Below are positions 34,283-45,791 of a stretch of DNA of 64,000 bases, in pieces. The position numbers were made by a program, and so were the translations under genes. Under the pieces are notes generated by a model, which was not told where the DNA came from, made no database searches, and worked only from the letters and a program-made list of their open reading frames with translations. The stretch is taken from the NCBI RefSeq assembly GCF_023509825.1, contig NZ_JAKQXY010000001.1, positions 434,001 to 498,000 on the forward strand, in the 5' to 3' direction. The DNA comes from Spiroplasma attinicola. GTDB lineage: Bacteria; Bacillota_I; Bacilli_A; Mycoplasmatales; VBWQ01. Every line of letters begins with the position of its first letter. Position 1 is the first letter of the stretch.

Positions 34283-34333
34283 AAAAGGAATGAACTTAAT
34301 CAAATCTTGATTAAACCATTCCTTTTAATTTTG
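34283..34333. terminator. Bidirectional terminator
   Basis: Outer stem AAAAGGAATG/CATTCCTTTT (34283-34292 with 34317-34326) and inner stem TTAATCAA/TTGATTAA (34296-34303 with 34307-34314), with T-runs on both strands. It ends the plus-strand gene at 34237 and the minus-strand symporter gene at 34383. Confidence 0.85.
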
Positions 34334-34382
34334 TTTCATGACTAAATATTATGGAATTCAATATATTTAGACAAATTAGTTT

Positions 34383-35972
34383 TTATTCATTTGTCGTTTC
34401 ATTCACGATATTTGTTTCTTTTTCTTTTGATTTTTTATTCTTTGAAATTTTACTTTTTAATTTATTAACTTTAATTTTAATTGTTTGGTAGTAAGTAAAG
34501 ATTGCCGCAGTAATTAAAGTAAAAAATGCACCTAAGGTTGTACCAATTGTTAAGAAAACAAAAATATTATTTTCAATATTATTTATTAGTTGATATAAAG
34601 CGAAACCAAGATTTAAAACAATTATAAGTGGGATTATGATTAAGCAAAGAATTCTAAAACCATATTTATCTCATTTAAATCATGATTTTTCATTATTAAA
34701 TTTTCGTAAATCAGGATAAATTTTTCATAATCAACAAACACCGATTAATTCAAAGATTCCAATAATCATTTGTAAAATTCCAGCAGATCAAGTAGCAACA
34801 CCATCAATCAAAGCAGCACTATTATTAAAGATAAACAAAATATCAACTAAAAGACTAATAATAATTACTCCAATAATTATTTTTGATCGTTTTATTTTTC
34901 ATTCTATTGCAACAGGATTAACAATTGCTTCTAATAATGCAATTAATGAGGAAATTCCGGCAAAAAATACTGAAAGAAAAAAGAAGATTGCCAAACTATG
35001 ACTAAGCACCAGTAGTCCGATATTATTATTACCAGCAATAATGGCAAAGATTTGTGGGAAAACTTGAAATATTAATGTTGGACCTGGTTGAAATATTTTT
35101 TCAATTGGTTGATTTAAGTTTTTAGCAATTGCTCCGATGCCAGTAAAAACAGTACAAGATGTAATTAAAGCAACAATAATTGTACCACCAGCAATTATTA
35201 ATGTTTTATTAACATTATCTTGATTTTTTGGAGCATAACTAGCAAAAATAATCATTGCTCCAGTACTAGTAGTTAACATAAAAAAAGCAGAACCAAAGGC
35301 ATCAGTTCAAATGCTTGGGTTTAAAAGACTATTACTATGAAAACTGAACATTTTTTTTAAACCACTTCCAGCACCATCTAAAGTCATAGTATAAATCATC
35401 ATAATTATCATTAATATAAATAAACCAGGAACAAGAATTTTGTTAGCAATATCAAGTCCTTTTGTGACGCCACCTAAAACAATCAGCCCTGTTAATAATC
35501 AAACTGCTAATAAACTAAGTAAAACTCAAATGCTAACATTTCCTAATTGTGAAAATCCTTGCGGATTAGCATTAGTTTGACCAATTAAAACTTTTAAAAA
35601 ATAATCTTCTTTAGTTAGACCTGGCAGAAATGCCATAATTAAAGCTAACAGTGATCAAGCAACTAGAACACTATAGAAAATGCTTGTTAATCAAGACATT
35701 GCTGATTGTAAAAAACCAAAGAATTTCCCTGGTTTATTAGCTAATTCTTCAAAAATCATCACATGATTTTTACGATATTTTGTTCCAAGATTAAATTCTA
35801 TTAATAATAAAGGAACGCCACAAACTAATAAGGCAATTAAAAATGGTATCAAAAAGATACCACCATATTGATTCATTTTTGTTGGGAATCCTCAAATTCC
35901 ACCAAGACCAATAGCCGTACCCAGAGCTGACATGATAAATCCTCATGCTGAAATTGTTTTCTTATTTTTCAT
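34383..35972 (-). CDS. Sodium-dependent neurotransmitter-symporter family (NSS) transporter, copy 1
   Basis: A 529-residue, roughly 12-helix transporter that would import an amino acid or similar solute with Na+. The N-terminus SAWGFIMSALGTAIGLGGIW is the conserved first helix of the bacterial NSS (LeuT-like) family; GGIFLIPFL, NHVMIFEEL and GAMIIFASY follow. The substrate cannot be told. The start has CAGGAG 7 nt upstream. The gene is a close paralogue of the one directly upstream (36074-37609), evidently a tandem duplication including the promoter area. Confidence 0.88.
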
Positions 35973-36015
35973 GACATACTCCTGGTATTTAATTATATAT
36001 AAATTTATATATCAG
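35973..36015 (-). promoter_or_regulatory. Palindrome in front of NSS copy 1
   Basis: A perfect 18-bp AT palindrome, ATATATAAATTTATATAT (35995-36012), lies about 23 bp before the start codon. The second copy has a degenerate version upstream of its start. It may be a -10 region or an operator; AT-richness makes chance possible. Confidence 0.35.
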
Positions 36016-36073
36016 CAAATTTTATAAGATTATTATGATAATTACAAGTTTTTTTATTTTTTATTTGAAGATT

Positions 36074-37609
36074 TTAATTTAAATGATTTTTTTTATCTTT
36101 TTGAAAGAATTTTTTAATATCTTGGAAATAAGTAAAGATTGCTGCAGCGATTAAAGTAACAAATGCACCCAAAGTTGTTCCAATTGTTAAGAAAACAAAG
36201 GTATTGGCTTTAATATTATTTACTAATTGATATATAGCAAAACCAAGATTCAATGCAATAATTACAGGAATAATAATTAAACAAAAAAATCTAAAACCAT
36301 ATTTATCTCATTTAAATCAAGATCTTTCATTATTGAATTTTCGTAAATCAGGATAAATTTTTCAAATTCATGAAACACCAATTAATTCAAAGATTCCAGT
36401 AATCATTAATCAAATTCCTGCTGCTCAAGCAGCTAATCCATCAATTAATGCTGAGCTATTATTAAAAATAAATAAGATATCAACTAAAAGACTAACGATA
36501 ATGATGCCAATAATTAATCTTGAACGCTTTGCTTTTCATTCAATTACTAAAGGATTAACAATTGTTTCTAACATTGCGTATACTGAAGAGATTCCGGCAA
36601 AGAAAACTGATAAAAAGAAAAAGATTGCTAAGATATGGCTAAGTACTAATAATCCCATATTATTATTACCAGCAATAATGGCAAAGATTTGTGGAAAAAC
36701 TTGAAAGATTAAAGTAGGTCCTGGTTGAAAAACGTCGTTAATTTCTTTTCCTTGATGATGAGCAATAACACCAATTCCAGCAAAAACCGTACAAGCGGTA
36801 ATTAAAGCAACAACTGTTGTACCACCGGCAATGATTAAACTTTTATTAGTATTGTCTTGTTTCTTTGGCGAATAACTGGCAAAAATAATCATCGTTCCAA
36901 TACCAGTTGTTAACATAAAGAAAGCAGAGCCAAAGGCATCAGTTCAAATACTTGGACTTAAAAGTTTATCGCTATGAAAACTAAACATTGTTTTTAACCC
37001 TGTTCCAGCGCCATCTAAAGTCAAAGTATAAATCATCATAATTATCATTAAAACAAATAAACTAGGAGTAAGAATTTTGTTAGCAAGATTAAGTCCTTTT
37101 GCGACACCACCTAAAACAATGATTCCTGCTATTAATCAAACTGCTACTAAACTAAGCAAAACTCAAACACTAATATTTCCTAATTGTGAAAAACTTTTCG
37201 GATTGGGATTAGTTTCGCCAATTAAAACTTTTAAAAAATAATCTTCTTTAGTTAGACCTGGCAGAAATGCCATAATTAAAGCTAACAGTGATCAAGCAAC
37301 TAGAACACTATAAAAAATACTCATTAATCAAATCATTGCTGATTGTAAAAAACCAAAGAATTTCCCTGGTTTATTAGCTATTTCTTCAAAAACCATAACA
37401 TGATTTTTGCGATATTTTGCTCCAAGGTTAAATTCAATTAATAATAACGGCACAGCACAGACAATTAAAGCAATTAAGAATGGTATTAAAAAAGTACCAC
37501 CATATTGGTTCATTTTAGTTGGAAATCCTCAAATTCCACCAAGACCAATGGAAGTACCCAAAGTTGACATGATAAAGCCTCATGCTGAAATTGTTTTCTT
37601 ATTTTTCAT
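36074..37609 (-). CDS. Sodium-dependent neurotransmitter-symporter family (NSS) transporter, copy 2
   Basis: 511 residues, same architecture as copy 1 and mostly identical in the first 450 residues (SAWGFIMSTLGTSIGLGGIW; NQYGGTFLIPFL; IFASYSPKKQ). Differences concentrate in the loop after GVIAHH (HQGKEINDVFQPG versus NLNQPIEKIFQPG) and in the C-terminal tail, which is shorter here (ends DKKNHLN). Located immediately upstream of copy 1 with its own GGAG site and promoter-like TATATATT. Both copies appear intact, suggesting either a dosage benefit or divergence in substrate. Confidence 0.88.
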
Positions 37610-37803
37610 TAAGATACTCCGGACTTATTTATATATTTTATATATTACCAAATTGTATAGAATTATTATTATAATTACAAGATTTTATTACTATTTTGAG
37701 TTTTAGTTAAATCATTTTTGGTAACAAAAACCAATTTTATTGGTGAAATGTACTATAATTTAATTAGAAAGTTAAATTAATAATTAAATATTAATGGTGA
37801 GTT

Positions 37804-39828
37804 ATGTTTAAACTAGTTGCTCCTTATCAACCAACTGGTGATCAACCAGCAGCAATTAAGCAAATTGTTAAAGGAATTAAAAATAATATTAAAAATCAAG
37901 TTTTACTTGGTGCCACAGGAACAGGTAAAACTTTTACTATGGCTAATGTCATTCAACAAGTGCAAAAACCAACCTTAATTTTGGTTCATAATAAAACTTT
38001 GGCAATGCAACTGTATGGTGAATTAAAAACTTTTTTTCCAGAAAATCGTGTTGAATATTTTGTTTCTTATTTTGACTTTTATCAACCAGAAGCTTATTTG
38101 CCAAAAACCGATACTTATATTGATAAAAATTCAAAAATTAATCAAGAAATTGAAATGTTACGATTGAGTACTTTAAATGCTTTGTCAACAGAAAAAGATG
38201 TAATTGTTATTGCTTCTGTCGCAGCAATTTATGGTGCTCAAGATCCAAAAGAATACCAAAAGTCTTTTTTTGAATTACGAAAAAATACTAAAATTAATCG
38301 TCAAGAATTATTAAATCGTTTAGTTGTAATTGGTTATCAACGCAATGATTTAGAATTAGTACCAGGAAGTTTTAGTGCTAAAGGTGATGTCATTAAAATT
38401 GCACCATCATGAACTGACCAGTATTTTTTGCGGATTAGTTTATTTGATGATGAAATTGAAGAGATTGCTAAAGTTGATATTTTAAATAGTAATGTTTTAG
38501 AACGCTTTCCATTTTTAACTATTTTCCCAGCTGAAGATTATGTTAGTACTAGAGAACGAGTTAATTTTGCTGTTGGTGAAATTGAAAAAGAATTAGAAAA
38601 AACATTAGCAAAAATGAGAAAAAATAATTATTTATTAGAAGCACAAAGATTAGAACAAAGAACAAATAATGATTTAGAAAGTTTAAGAGAATTTGGTTTT
38701 TGTAATGGGATTGAAAATTATTCTCGTTATTTAGAAAAAAGAGCAGCAGGTTCATCGCCTTATACTTTGTTTGATTTTTTTCCACAAGATTATTTAACAA
38801 TTGTTGATGAGTCACATATGACTTTACCACAAGTTCGAGGGATGTATAATAATGATCGTAGTCGTAAAGAAACTTTAGTAAAATTTGGTTTTCGTTTACC
38901 AAGTGCTTTAGATAATCGACCATTAAACTTTCAAGAATTTTCTCAAAAGTTAAATTATGTTGTTTATACTTCAGCAACTCCAGGTGATTATGAATTAGAT
39001 TTAATTAAGAAAGAACCAAAAGAATTTAATCAAACAATTCAGCAAGTAATTAGACCAACTGGTTTATTGGATCCAACAGTTGAAATTAAACCATCAGTGA
39101 ATCAAATTAATGATATTATTAAGCAAATTAAATTACGCTCAGCAAATCAAGAACGAGTATTTATTACTACTTTAACAATTAGAATGGCTGAAGAATTAAC
39201 AGCATATTTACAAGAACAAAAAGTTAAAGTTGCTTATTTACATAATGAATTAAAAACTTTGGAAAGAACAAAAGTTTTATTGGATTTACGCCGTGGTGTT
39301 TATGATGCGATTGTAGGTATTAATTTATTACGAGAAGGATTAGATGTTCCTGAAGTTTCTTTAATTTGCGTTTTAGATGCTGATAAAAGTGGGTTTTTAA
39401 GAAATACGAGATCATTAGTACAAACAATTGGTCGCGCTGCAAGAAATGTTAATGGTCATGTTATTCTTTATGCTGATGAAATTAGTTTAGCAATGAAAGC
39501 AGCAATTGATGAAACAAATAGAAGACGAAAAATTCAAATTGCTTATAATGAAAAACATCATATTACTCCTACTAATGTTAAAAAACCATTAAGTGAAATT
39601 ATTAGTACCAAAGAATTAGATTCTGATTTACAAAAATTACGAACAGCAAAAGGTAAAGCAAAAGTTACTGCTAAAGAAAAGATTATTGCTGAAATTCGAC
39701 TTGAAATGTTGCAAGCAGCAAAGGAATTAAATTTTGAAAAAGCGGCAGCATTACGAGATTTAATTTTAAATATTGAAGCAGATGATGGTCCAAAAACATC
39801 AAAACCAGAAAAGAAAGGTAAAAAATAA
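37804..39828 (+). CDS. uvrB: Excinuclease ABC subunit B
   Basis: Damage-verification helicase-like subunit of nucleotide excision repair (674 residues). N-terminal PTGDQPAAI, Walker [11 protein letters not shown], the beta-hairpin region [12 protein letters not shown], the DESH box [11 protein letters not shown], motif [11 protein letters not shown], and the C-terminal UVR domain ([13 protein letters not shown]) that contacts UvrC. The last base of its stop is the first base of the ogt start. uvrA lies on the other strand at 52.5-55.4 kb. Confidence 0.98.
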
Positions 39829-40301
39829 TGGCAAGTTATGGTTATTATCAAAGTCCAATTGGTTTAATTAAAATTACTGCTGATGAAGCAAGTGTGCTTA
39901 GTTTAGAGTTTATTGAAACAAAAGTTAATCAAGAAACCTTAAATTCAAATAATCTTGTTATTAATAATTGTCTGGAGCAATTAGATCAATATTTTAAGCA
40001 AGATTTAACTACTTTTGATTTACCATTAGCACCAAAAGGAACAAAGTTTCAAGAGTTAGTATGAAAAGAAACCCTTAAAATTCCTTATAATCAAGCCATT
40101 ACGTATCAAGAGTTAGCACAAAAAATTAACCACCCAAAAGCATGTCGCGCAGTTGGTTCTGCCTTGGGTAAAAATCCGTTAGCAATTTTTATTCCTTGTC
40201 ATCGTGTTGTTTCTCGTAATAAGAAAATAATTAATTACTCATCAGGAAAAGAACGAAAAATCTTTTTACAAACATTAGAATCATTACAACAAAAAAAATA
40301 A
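39828..40301 (+). CDS. ogt: Methylated-DNA--protein-cysteine S-methyltransferase
   Basis: Suicide repair enzyme that removes alkyl groups from O6 of guanine (157 residues). The active-site IPCHRV motif is present (IFIPCHRVVSRNKK), preceded by YQELAQKINHPKACRAVGSALGKNP, the DNA-binding helix-turn-helix with its arginine finger. The loop after the active site reads INYSSGKERK instead of the common GYAGG pattern. The start overlaps the uvrB stop by 1 bp, so the two repair genes are translationally coupled. Confidence 0.93.
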
Positions 40302-40330
40302 AAGAAAGATATTTTTCTTTTATTTTTTTA
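40291..40330 (+). terminator. Terminator overlapping the end of ogt
   Basis: A long A-T hairpin with one G-C pair (about 40291-40307 with 40314-40330) ending in seven T; the ogt stop lies inside the left arm. Confidence 0.65.
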
Positions 40331-40352
40331 TTTGAAAATTCATTTTTGAGCA

Positions 40353-40407
40353 ATATAATTAGTTTAAACCAAACTTATCATTTTGTAGAAAGGGGTTGAA
40401 AAATGAT
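40353..40407 (+). promoter_or_regulatory. Promoter and possible operator of Panacea cassette 1
   Basis: ATATAATT (40353-40360) can serve as -10 box and is followed by the interrupted inverted repeat AGTTT-AACC-like (40361-40365 with 40371-40375) and a strong GAAAGGGG. Almost the same sequence recurs before cassette 2 (41576-41629), with a single change inside the inverted repeat. Conservation of this spacer argues for regulatory function, perhaps binding of the antitoxin. Confidence 0.45.
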
Positions 40408-40932
40408 ATGGAAAATTTTAATATTGATTTAAAAAAAATTAGCGAATATGTTGTCAATATAATTTATGATGTCAATAATTTTGATATTAATAATACTGAA
40501 GAGCAAAAAGTTTCACCTTTGAAATTACAAAATATTCTTTATTTTCTTTATGCTTATGCTTTATCAACATGAAATAAAACATTATGATCTAATAATTTTG
40601 AAAAATGAGTAATTGGTCCAGTGATACCAGAACTTTATTATGATTATTCAAAGAATGGTGTTACTTTATATAATCGAGAAAAACATTTTGTAAAATTTCC
40701 TGAAATTCCAAATTGAGAAAGAACAAACTTAGAAGCATTAGTAATGGATTTAAATGAAAAGTATAATGATGTTGAATTAGCAAGACTTGCATATGATGAT
40801 GTTTGAAGAAACACAAAAGCAAATGCAATTATTAAAGCAGAAGATATTGTAAATTATTATTCTGAAAATAATACATTTTTTGATGATTTATATGACTCAT
40901 CATTAGAAGCAAAAGTTAAGTTTTTTTCTTAA
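40408..40932 (+). CDS. Panacea-domain (DUF4065, SocA-like) antitoxin, copy 1
   Basis: 174 residues. VSPLKLQNILYFLYAYALST, then LWSNNFEKWVIGPVIPELY, is the core signature of the Panacea domain, a promiscuous antitoxin domain (also found in SocA and GepA) paired with many unrelated toxins. The gene is followed after 2 bp by a 199-residue gene, the expected toxin position. The ATG at 40408 is used; the ATG at 40403 opens a frame that stops after 9 codons. Confidence 0.85.
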
Positions 40933-40934
40933 AA

Positions 40935-41534
40935 ATGAAAAAACGCCAAGGACCAGTCGTTGGTACAACAATTCATATTGGTAAACCTTTTGAAAGTTAT
41001 GATGGCATTATTTTAAAAAATCGATTTATGGGTGTATTTTCAGTTGAAAACGATAATCTAATATTAATACCAATGTCTACTTTTCATAACAAAGAAAAAA
41101 GAGATAAAAAATTAAAAATGTTAGTTAATTTTGAATATTCACAAAAGCACGGTAATAATCGTGATGGTTATCTTAAATGTAATCAATTTTATTTTTTAAA
41201 TAAAAAAGAATACGATAATTTTAAAGAATTATATGTATCTCGTACTATGAATCAAAAACGTTTTGATGAATTACAAGAACATGTAGAAAATTTACAAAAG
41301 AATAAAGTGAAATTTTTGAAGAAAAGAATTGTTTTTGAAGATTCATTTACTTTCCAACAAAAAGACTCAGATTCTGAAAGTGTTTTTACTAGTGATGAAT
41401 TAGTGAAAATCAAAAAAGATGAGCAAAAATTTATGGAGCGATTTAAAAAAGCTGAAGCAGCTTTAAAAAAATCACAGCAATTAGGACAAGAAGTAGATGA
41501 AGATGATAATGAATTTGATGATTATGAACGCTAA
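40935..41534 (+). CDS. Predicted toxin partner of the Panacea antitoxin
   Basis: 199 residues, no membrane segment. N-terminal part (GTTIHIGKPFESYDGIILKN, then MGVFSVENDNLILIPMSTFH) suggests a small beta-rich fold faintly like MazF/PemK, but no diagnostic residues allow a call. The C-terminal third is a charged coiled coil ending in an acidic tail (EVDEDDNEFDDYER). It starts 2 bp after the antitoxin stop, so the pair is co-translated. Its role as toxin is inferred from position and from the decay of the second copy. I do not recognise the family. Confidence 0.65.
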   Translation: MKKRQGPVVGTTIHIGKPFESYDGIILKNRFMGVFSVENDNLILIPMSTFHNKEKRDKKLKMLVNFEYSQKHGNNRDGYLKCNQFYFLNKKEYDNFKELYVSRTMNQKRFDELQEHVENLQKNKVKFLKKRIVFEDSFTFQQKDSDSESVFTSDELVKIKKDEQKFMERFKKAEAALKKSQQLGQEVDEDDNEFDDYER

Positions 41535-41558
41535 ATAAAATAAATATTTATTTTATTT
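41533..41558. terminator. 26-bp A-T palindrome after the toxin gene
   Basis: A perfect palindrome beginning at the toxin stop codon and centred on TATA; could act as a weak bidirectional terminator before cassette 2. No G-C pairs, so efficiency is uncertain. Confidence 0.4.
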
Positions 41559-41575
41559 AAAATTGAATTTCGGTC

Positions 41576-41629
41576 ATATAATTAGCTTAAACCAAACTTA
41601 TCATTTTGTAGAAAGGGGTCGAAAATGAT
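41576..41629 (+). promoter_or_regulatory. Promoter and possible operator of Panacea cassette 2
   Basis: Near copy of 40353-40407: ATATAATT, then TTAAACCAAACTTATCATTT and GAAAGGGG before the ATG. Retention of the regulatory region fits continued expression of the second antitoxin. Confidence 0.45.
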
Positions 41630-42196
41630 ATGGAAAATTTTAATATTGATTTAAAAAAATTTAGCGAATATGTTGTCAATATAATTTATGATGTCAATAA
41701 TTTTGATATTAATAATACTGAAGAGCAAAAAGTTTCACCTTTGAAATTACAAAATATTCTTTATTTTCTTTATGCTTATGCTTTATCAACATGAAATAAA
41801 ACATTATGATCTAATAATTTTGAAAAATGAGTAATTGGCCCGGTGATACCAGAACTTTATTATGATTATTCAAAAAATGGTGTTCGTTTATTTAATCTTG
41901 AAGAACATTTTGTAAAAATTCCTGAAATTCCAAATTGAGATCGCTTTGATTTAGAAGCATTAGTAATAGATTTAAGTAAAAAATATAATGACATTGAATT
42001 AGCAAAATTAGCTCATGACGATGTTTGAAAAAATACAGATATAAGTTCAATCATGAAAGCTGAAGATATTGCAAAATATTATTCAGAATATGAAACATTT
42101 ATCGATGAAATTGTAAATGATCCAACAATAGAAAATAATATTAGTATTTTTTCTGAAAAATGTCTAAAGATACGAAATATAAAATTGGTGGAGTAA
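41630..42196 (+). CDS. Panacea-domain antitoxin, copy 2
   Basis: 188 residues. The first ~95 residues are almost identical to copy 1 at protein and DNA level; the rest has diverged (for example DDVWKNTDISSIMKAEDIAK). The stop used by copy 1 (TCT TAA) has become TCT GAA, so the frame runs on for about 13 codons into the start of the decayed toxin and overlaps it by 37 bp. The core signature KVSPLKLQNILYF is intact, so the protein is probably functional. Confidence 0.85.
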
Positions 42197-42364
42197 TTCA
42201 CATTGGTTTACCTTTTAAAAAATCGATTTATGTGTATCTTTGCAATTGATAATATAATTTAGTTGAGCAAAAACTTTTGGAAAAAATAAAAAAGCTGAAG
42301 CATTTTAAAAAACTCACAAGAAGTAGACGAAGAATATAATAAGTTTGATGACTATGAACGCTAA
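42160..42364 (+). pseudogene. Decayed second copy of the Panacea-linked toxin
   Basis: Starts like the intact toxin (KIGGVIHIGLPFKK against VVGTTIHIGKPFES) but lacks about 21 bp after LPF, which puts the following conserved DNA out of frame and gives stops at 42250. A further ~380 bp of the middle is missing; the last ~75 bp again match the intact gene's coiled coil and acidic end (through GACTATGAACGCTAA). It is thus an internally deleted and frameshifted remnant. Confidence 0.85.
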
Positions 42365-42380
42365 ATAAAATAAATATTAA

Positions 42381-42410
42381 AAAATTCTCTTTGATTAAAG
42401 AGAATTTTTA
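42381..42410 (+). terminator. Terminator after Panacea cassette 2
   Basis: A 12-bp perfect stem (42381-42392 with 42397-42408, loop GATT) with a T-run. It probably also works for pepA on the minus strand, because A-runs precede the stem. Confidence 0.85.
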
Positions 42411-42437
42411 ATTGTCATAAGACTAAAATTATATATA

Positions 42438-43823
42438 TTATTTATTGTTTTTCATATACTGCACTAAAGTTTTAACTAGAACAGCTTGACCACGGTCATT
42501 GCCATAAGCAGTTCCAGCAATGTCTAAATGTAAGAATGGTTTGTCTTCACAGAATTCTTGAATGAAAGCAGCAGCACTTGATGAACCACCATAACTATCT
42601 TTAGTAACATTACTTAAATCAGCAATTGCGGAACTTTTAATACCAACAATGTTATCTTCATGAATTGGCATTCTTCAAATTTCTTCATTTGCTTGGTCAG
42701 CAGCAGTTTGAAAATTATTAAATAATTGATCGTTATTACTAAAGGCACCAGTCATATAATTACCAAGAGCAATTAAGATTGCTCCTGTTAAAGTTGATAA
42801 TTCAATAATTTTTGTTGCTTTACCTTTTCTTATTGCATAAGTAATACCATCTGCTAAAACTAATCTTCCTTCAGCATCGGTATTATTAATTTCAACAGTT
42901 TTACCATTCATTGATTTAACAATACTTTCAACTAATGTTCCATGACCACCAATTTTATTTTCTGTTAAACAAGCAACAGCAATAAAGTTAGTTTTTAATC
43001 CTAATTTAGCAGCAGCAAGAGCACTATTGCAAACAATTGCTGCCCCTGACATATCAAATTTCATCCCTTTCATATATTGACTTGGTTTTAAAGAGTAACC
43101 ACCAGTATCAAAAGTGATTCCTTTTCCAACTAATCCTAAGATTTCATTTTTATTTTTGGGGTCACCATTATAAGTTAGAACAACAACTCTTGGTTCGTAA
43201 TGAGAAGCGGCATTAACTGCTAATAATAAATTCATATCTAAGTCTTGAATTGCTTTTTTATCTAAAATTGTTACTTTTAAATTTGCAATTCCTTTCGCTT
43301 TTTCACTAATATGATTAGCAAAAATTTCTGGATATAAAATATTAGGCGGCATATCTTGTAAATCACGAGCAAAGTTTAAAAATTCACTTTGAGTCTTAAT
43401 TTGTTCTTCTGATGTGTATTCAGGTAATTTATTAGTTGTTAATAAATTGTATTTAATTGTTACTTTTTCAGGACTTTTGCTTTTTAAAGTATAAGCTTTA
43501 TGATTTGCATAAAGAATTGCTTCATAAATTGTTTGTATTGCTTCTGAGTCATTAATTTTTTCATTAGTAAATGATTTAATTTCAATATCAACATCATCTT
43601 GAATTTCTTGATTTCTAATAATATTAATAAATAATTTTCTTAAACCAGTTCTTGTTAATTGATTTTTTTCACCTAAATAAACGAAATAAGTTTTTTCTTG
43701 ATTAATTAAAGTAATTTTATTATTAACTTTAACAATTAAATCGTTTTTTAAATTACTTTTTGTAATACCAACTAAATTTAATTGATAAAGTTTTTTTTGA
43801 TTAATTTGAACAGGACTATCCAT
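42438..43823 (-). CDS. pepA: Leucyl aminopeptidase (M17 family)
   Basis: Two-metal aminopeptidase releasing N-terminal residues from peptides (461 residues). The metal-binding and catalytic segments are GKGITFDTGGYSLKP, MKFDMSGAA and the M17 signature NNTDAEGRLVLADG. A non-catalytic N-terminal domain of ~160 residues precedes. The TGA at 42672-42674 is Trp in EEIWRMPIH. It stands back to back with pepF, another cytosolic peptidase, across a 131-bp spacer holding both promoters. Confidence 0.95.
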
Positions 43824-43954
43824 ATATTTGTTCTCTCTTTCGATAACTCTAAATATTTAATAAATAATTATGTCTTTTATTATAATATATTTTTGTCAAT
43901 TCTAATAGATGGTATGATATATATTGTGATTAATTCTTTATATGGAGGTTAAAA

Positions 43955-45775
43955 GTGACACGAAGTCAATTAACTAAAGAACAACAACAAAAATATTGTT
44001 GAGATTTTTCTCATTTATTTAAAAATGATGATGCATGAAAACAAGAATTAAATAATTGTGACAAAATTGTTGCTAAAATGGTGCAATTAAAAGGTAAATT
44101 GAAAGATTTAAAAAACTTTAAAACTTATTTAGGATTGAGTAAAGAACTTTCATTAACTTTTATGAAATTAGGCCAATATTTACATTATAGTGATTTAGAC
44201 CAAACAAATTTAACTTATCAAAATTTAAATAATTTATTTGCGATTAAAACTAGCAATCTTGGACAACAATTATCTTGAATCGAACCAGAGATTAAAACAA
44301 TTGGTGCTAAGAAAATTCAACAGTGAGTTAAAGATAATGCTGATTTGGCAAATTACCAACATAGTATGAAAGTGTTTTTTCAATTTGAAAAGTATATTTT
44401 AAGTGAGCACGATGAAACTTTATTAAGTAAAGTTAGTAAATCTCGTGGCGCAGTTGGCGATTTATATGATTCATTAGTTTTTGCTGATAAACAAAAGATG
44501 ATGATTGATTATCAAAAGAAAAATCAAGAATTAACTCAAACTTTATATTTAAATATTTTGGAAACTACTGATCCAATTAAAGATCAAAAATTGCGAATTG
44601 AAACAAATAAAAAATTTTATCAAGATATTAAGAGTAAGAAACATTCTTTAGCGCAAGTTTATCAAGGAATTATTGAATCATCAATTGAAGAAATAAAAAT
44701 CCGTAATGTTGATAATGATAAAAATTTGACACCATTAACTTATAGTTTACTTGGTGATAATGTTAGTTTGAAAGTTTATCAAAATTTAATTGCTGTTGGT
44801 AAAAAATATTCATATTTAGTTCGTGAATTTTATAAAATTAAAAAACAATTTTTTAAATTAAAAAAACTTTATCCAACTGATACAAGTTTAAAAATGGCTT
44901 CTTTACCAGAACAAAAATATGATGTTGAAACAGGAATTCAAATTATTAAATCAGTTTTAAGTGTTTTAGGACCAGAATATTTAGCACAATTAGATTTAGC
45001 ATTATTACCGGGAAGAATTGATTATTTTGAAGATACTAACAAAACAACTGGTGCTTATTCAACTGGTGGTGATGGTGTTGAACCAATTATTTTAATGAAT
45101 TGAGATGATACAATTAATTCAATTAATACACTTGGTCATGAATTAGGGCATTCAGTTCACACTTTGTTATCAGAAAAATATCAACCTTATCCAAATAATA
45201 ATTATCCAATTATTCTAGCTGAAGTTGCATCAACAGTTAATGAACATTTAATTTTTGATTATTTATATAATAAGGCAACAAGTAAGGAAGAAAAAATTTA
45301 TTTATTACAAACTCATATTGAAACAATTATTGGTACTTTCTTTCGTCAAATTCAATTTGCTAAATTTGAATGAGAAGCACATAAATTAGTTGAACAAGAG
45401 CAACCATTAAATGCTGATATTTTAGCTGATTTATATACTAATATTTCTAATGAATATGGTCAAGATGTTTTAGATGTTATTGATGAAAAAGAAAAACATT
45501 ATAGTTGACCACGAGTATCACATTTTTTTCATTCACCATTTTATGTTTATAAATATGCGACATCAATTACAGTCTCTTATAAACTTTATGAAGATGTTAA
45601 GCAAGGTAATAAAGATAACTTATTAAACTTCTTAAAATCTGGTGGAAATGATTATCCATTAGCAATTTTAAAGAAGGCAGGTGTTGACTTAGAGACAATA
45701 AATGTATATAATCCTTTAGTCAATAATTTAGAAAGTTTACTTAATCAATTAAAAGATTTAATTAAAACAAAGTAA
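43955..45775 (+). CDS. pepF: Oligoendopeptidase F
   Basis: Zinc metallopeptidase of family M3 that degrades oligopeptides in the cytosol (606 residues). The HExxH motif appears as [15 protein letters not shown], with the downstream glutamate in [31 protein letters not shown]-like ALLPGR and the [10 protein letters not shown] region are typical of PepF. The GTG start at 43955 has GGAGG about 9 nt upstream. Conserved Trp are TGA. Confidence 0.95.
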
Positions 45776-45791
45776 CTTGAGGAGAAAATAT

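Noticed and set aside
38561-38977. A 138-codon open frame on the minus strand inside uvrB.
   Set aside because: Composition reflects the antisense of uvrB (Leu/Phe-rich, no ribosome binding site); the same applies to minus-strand frames inside secA, mnmG and fba-like genes.
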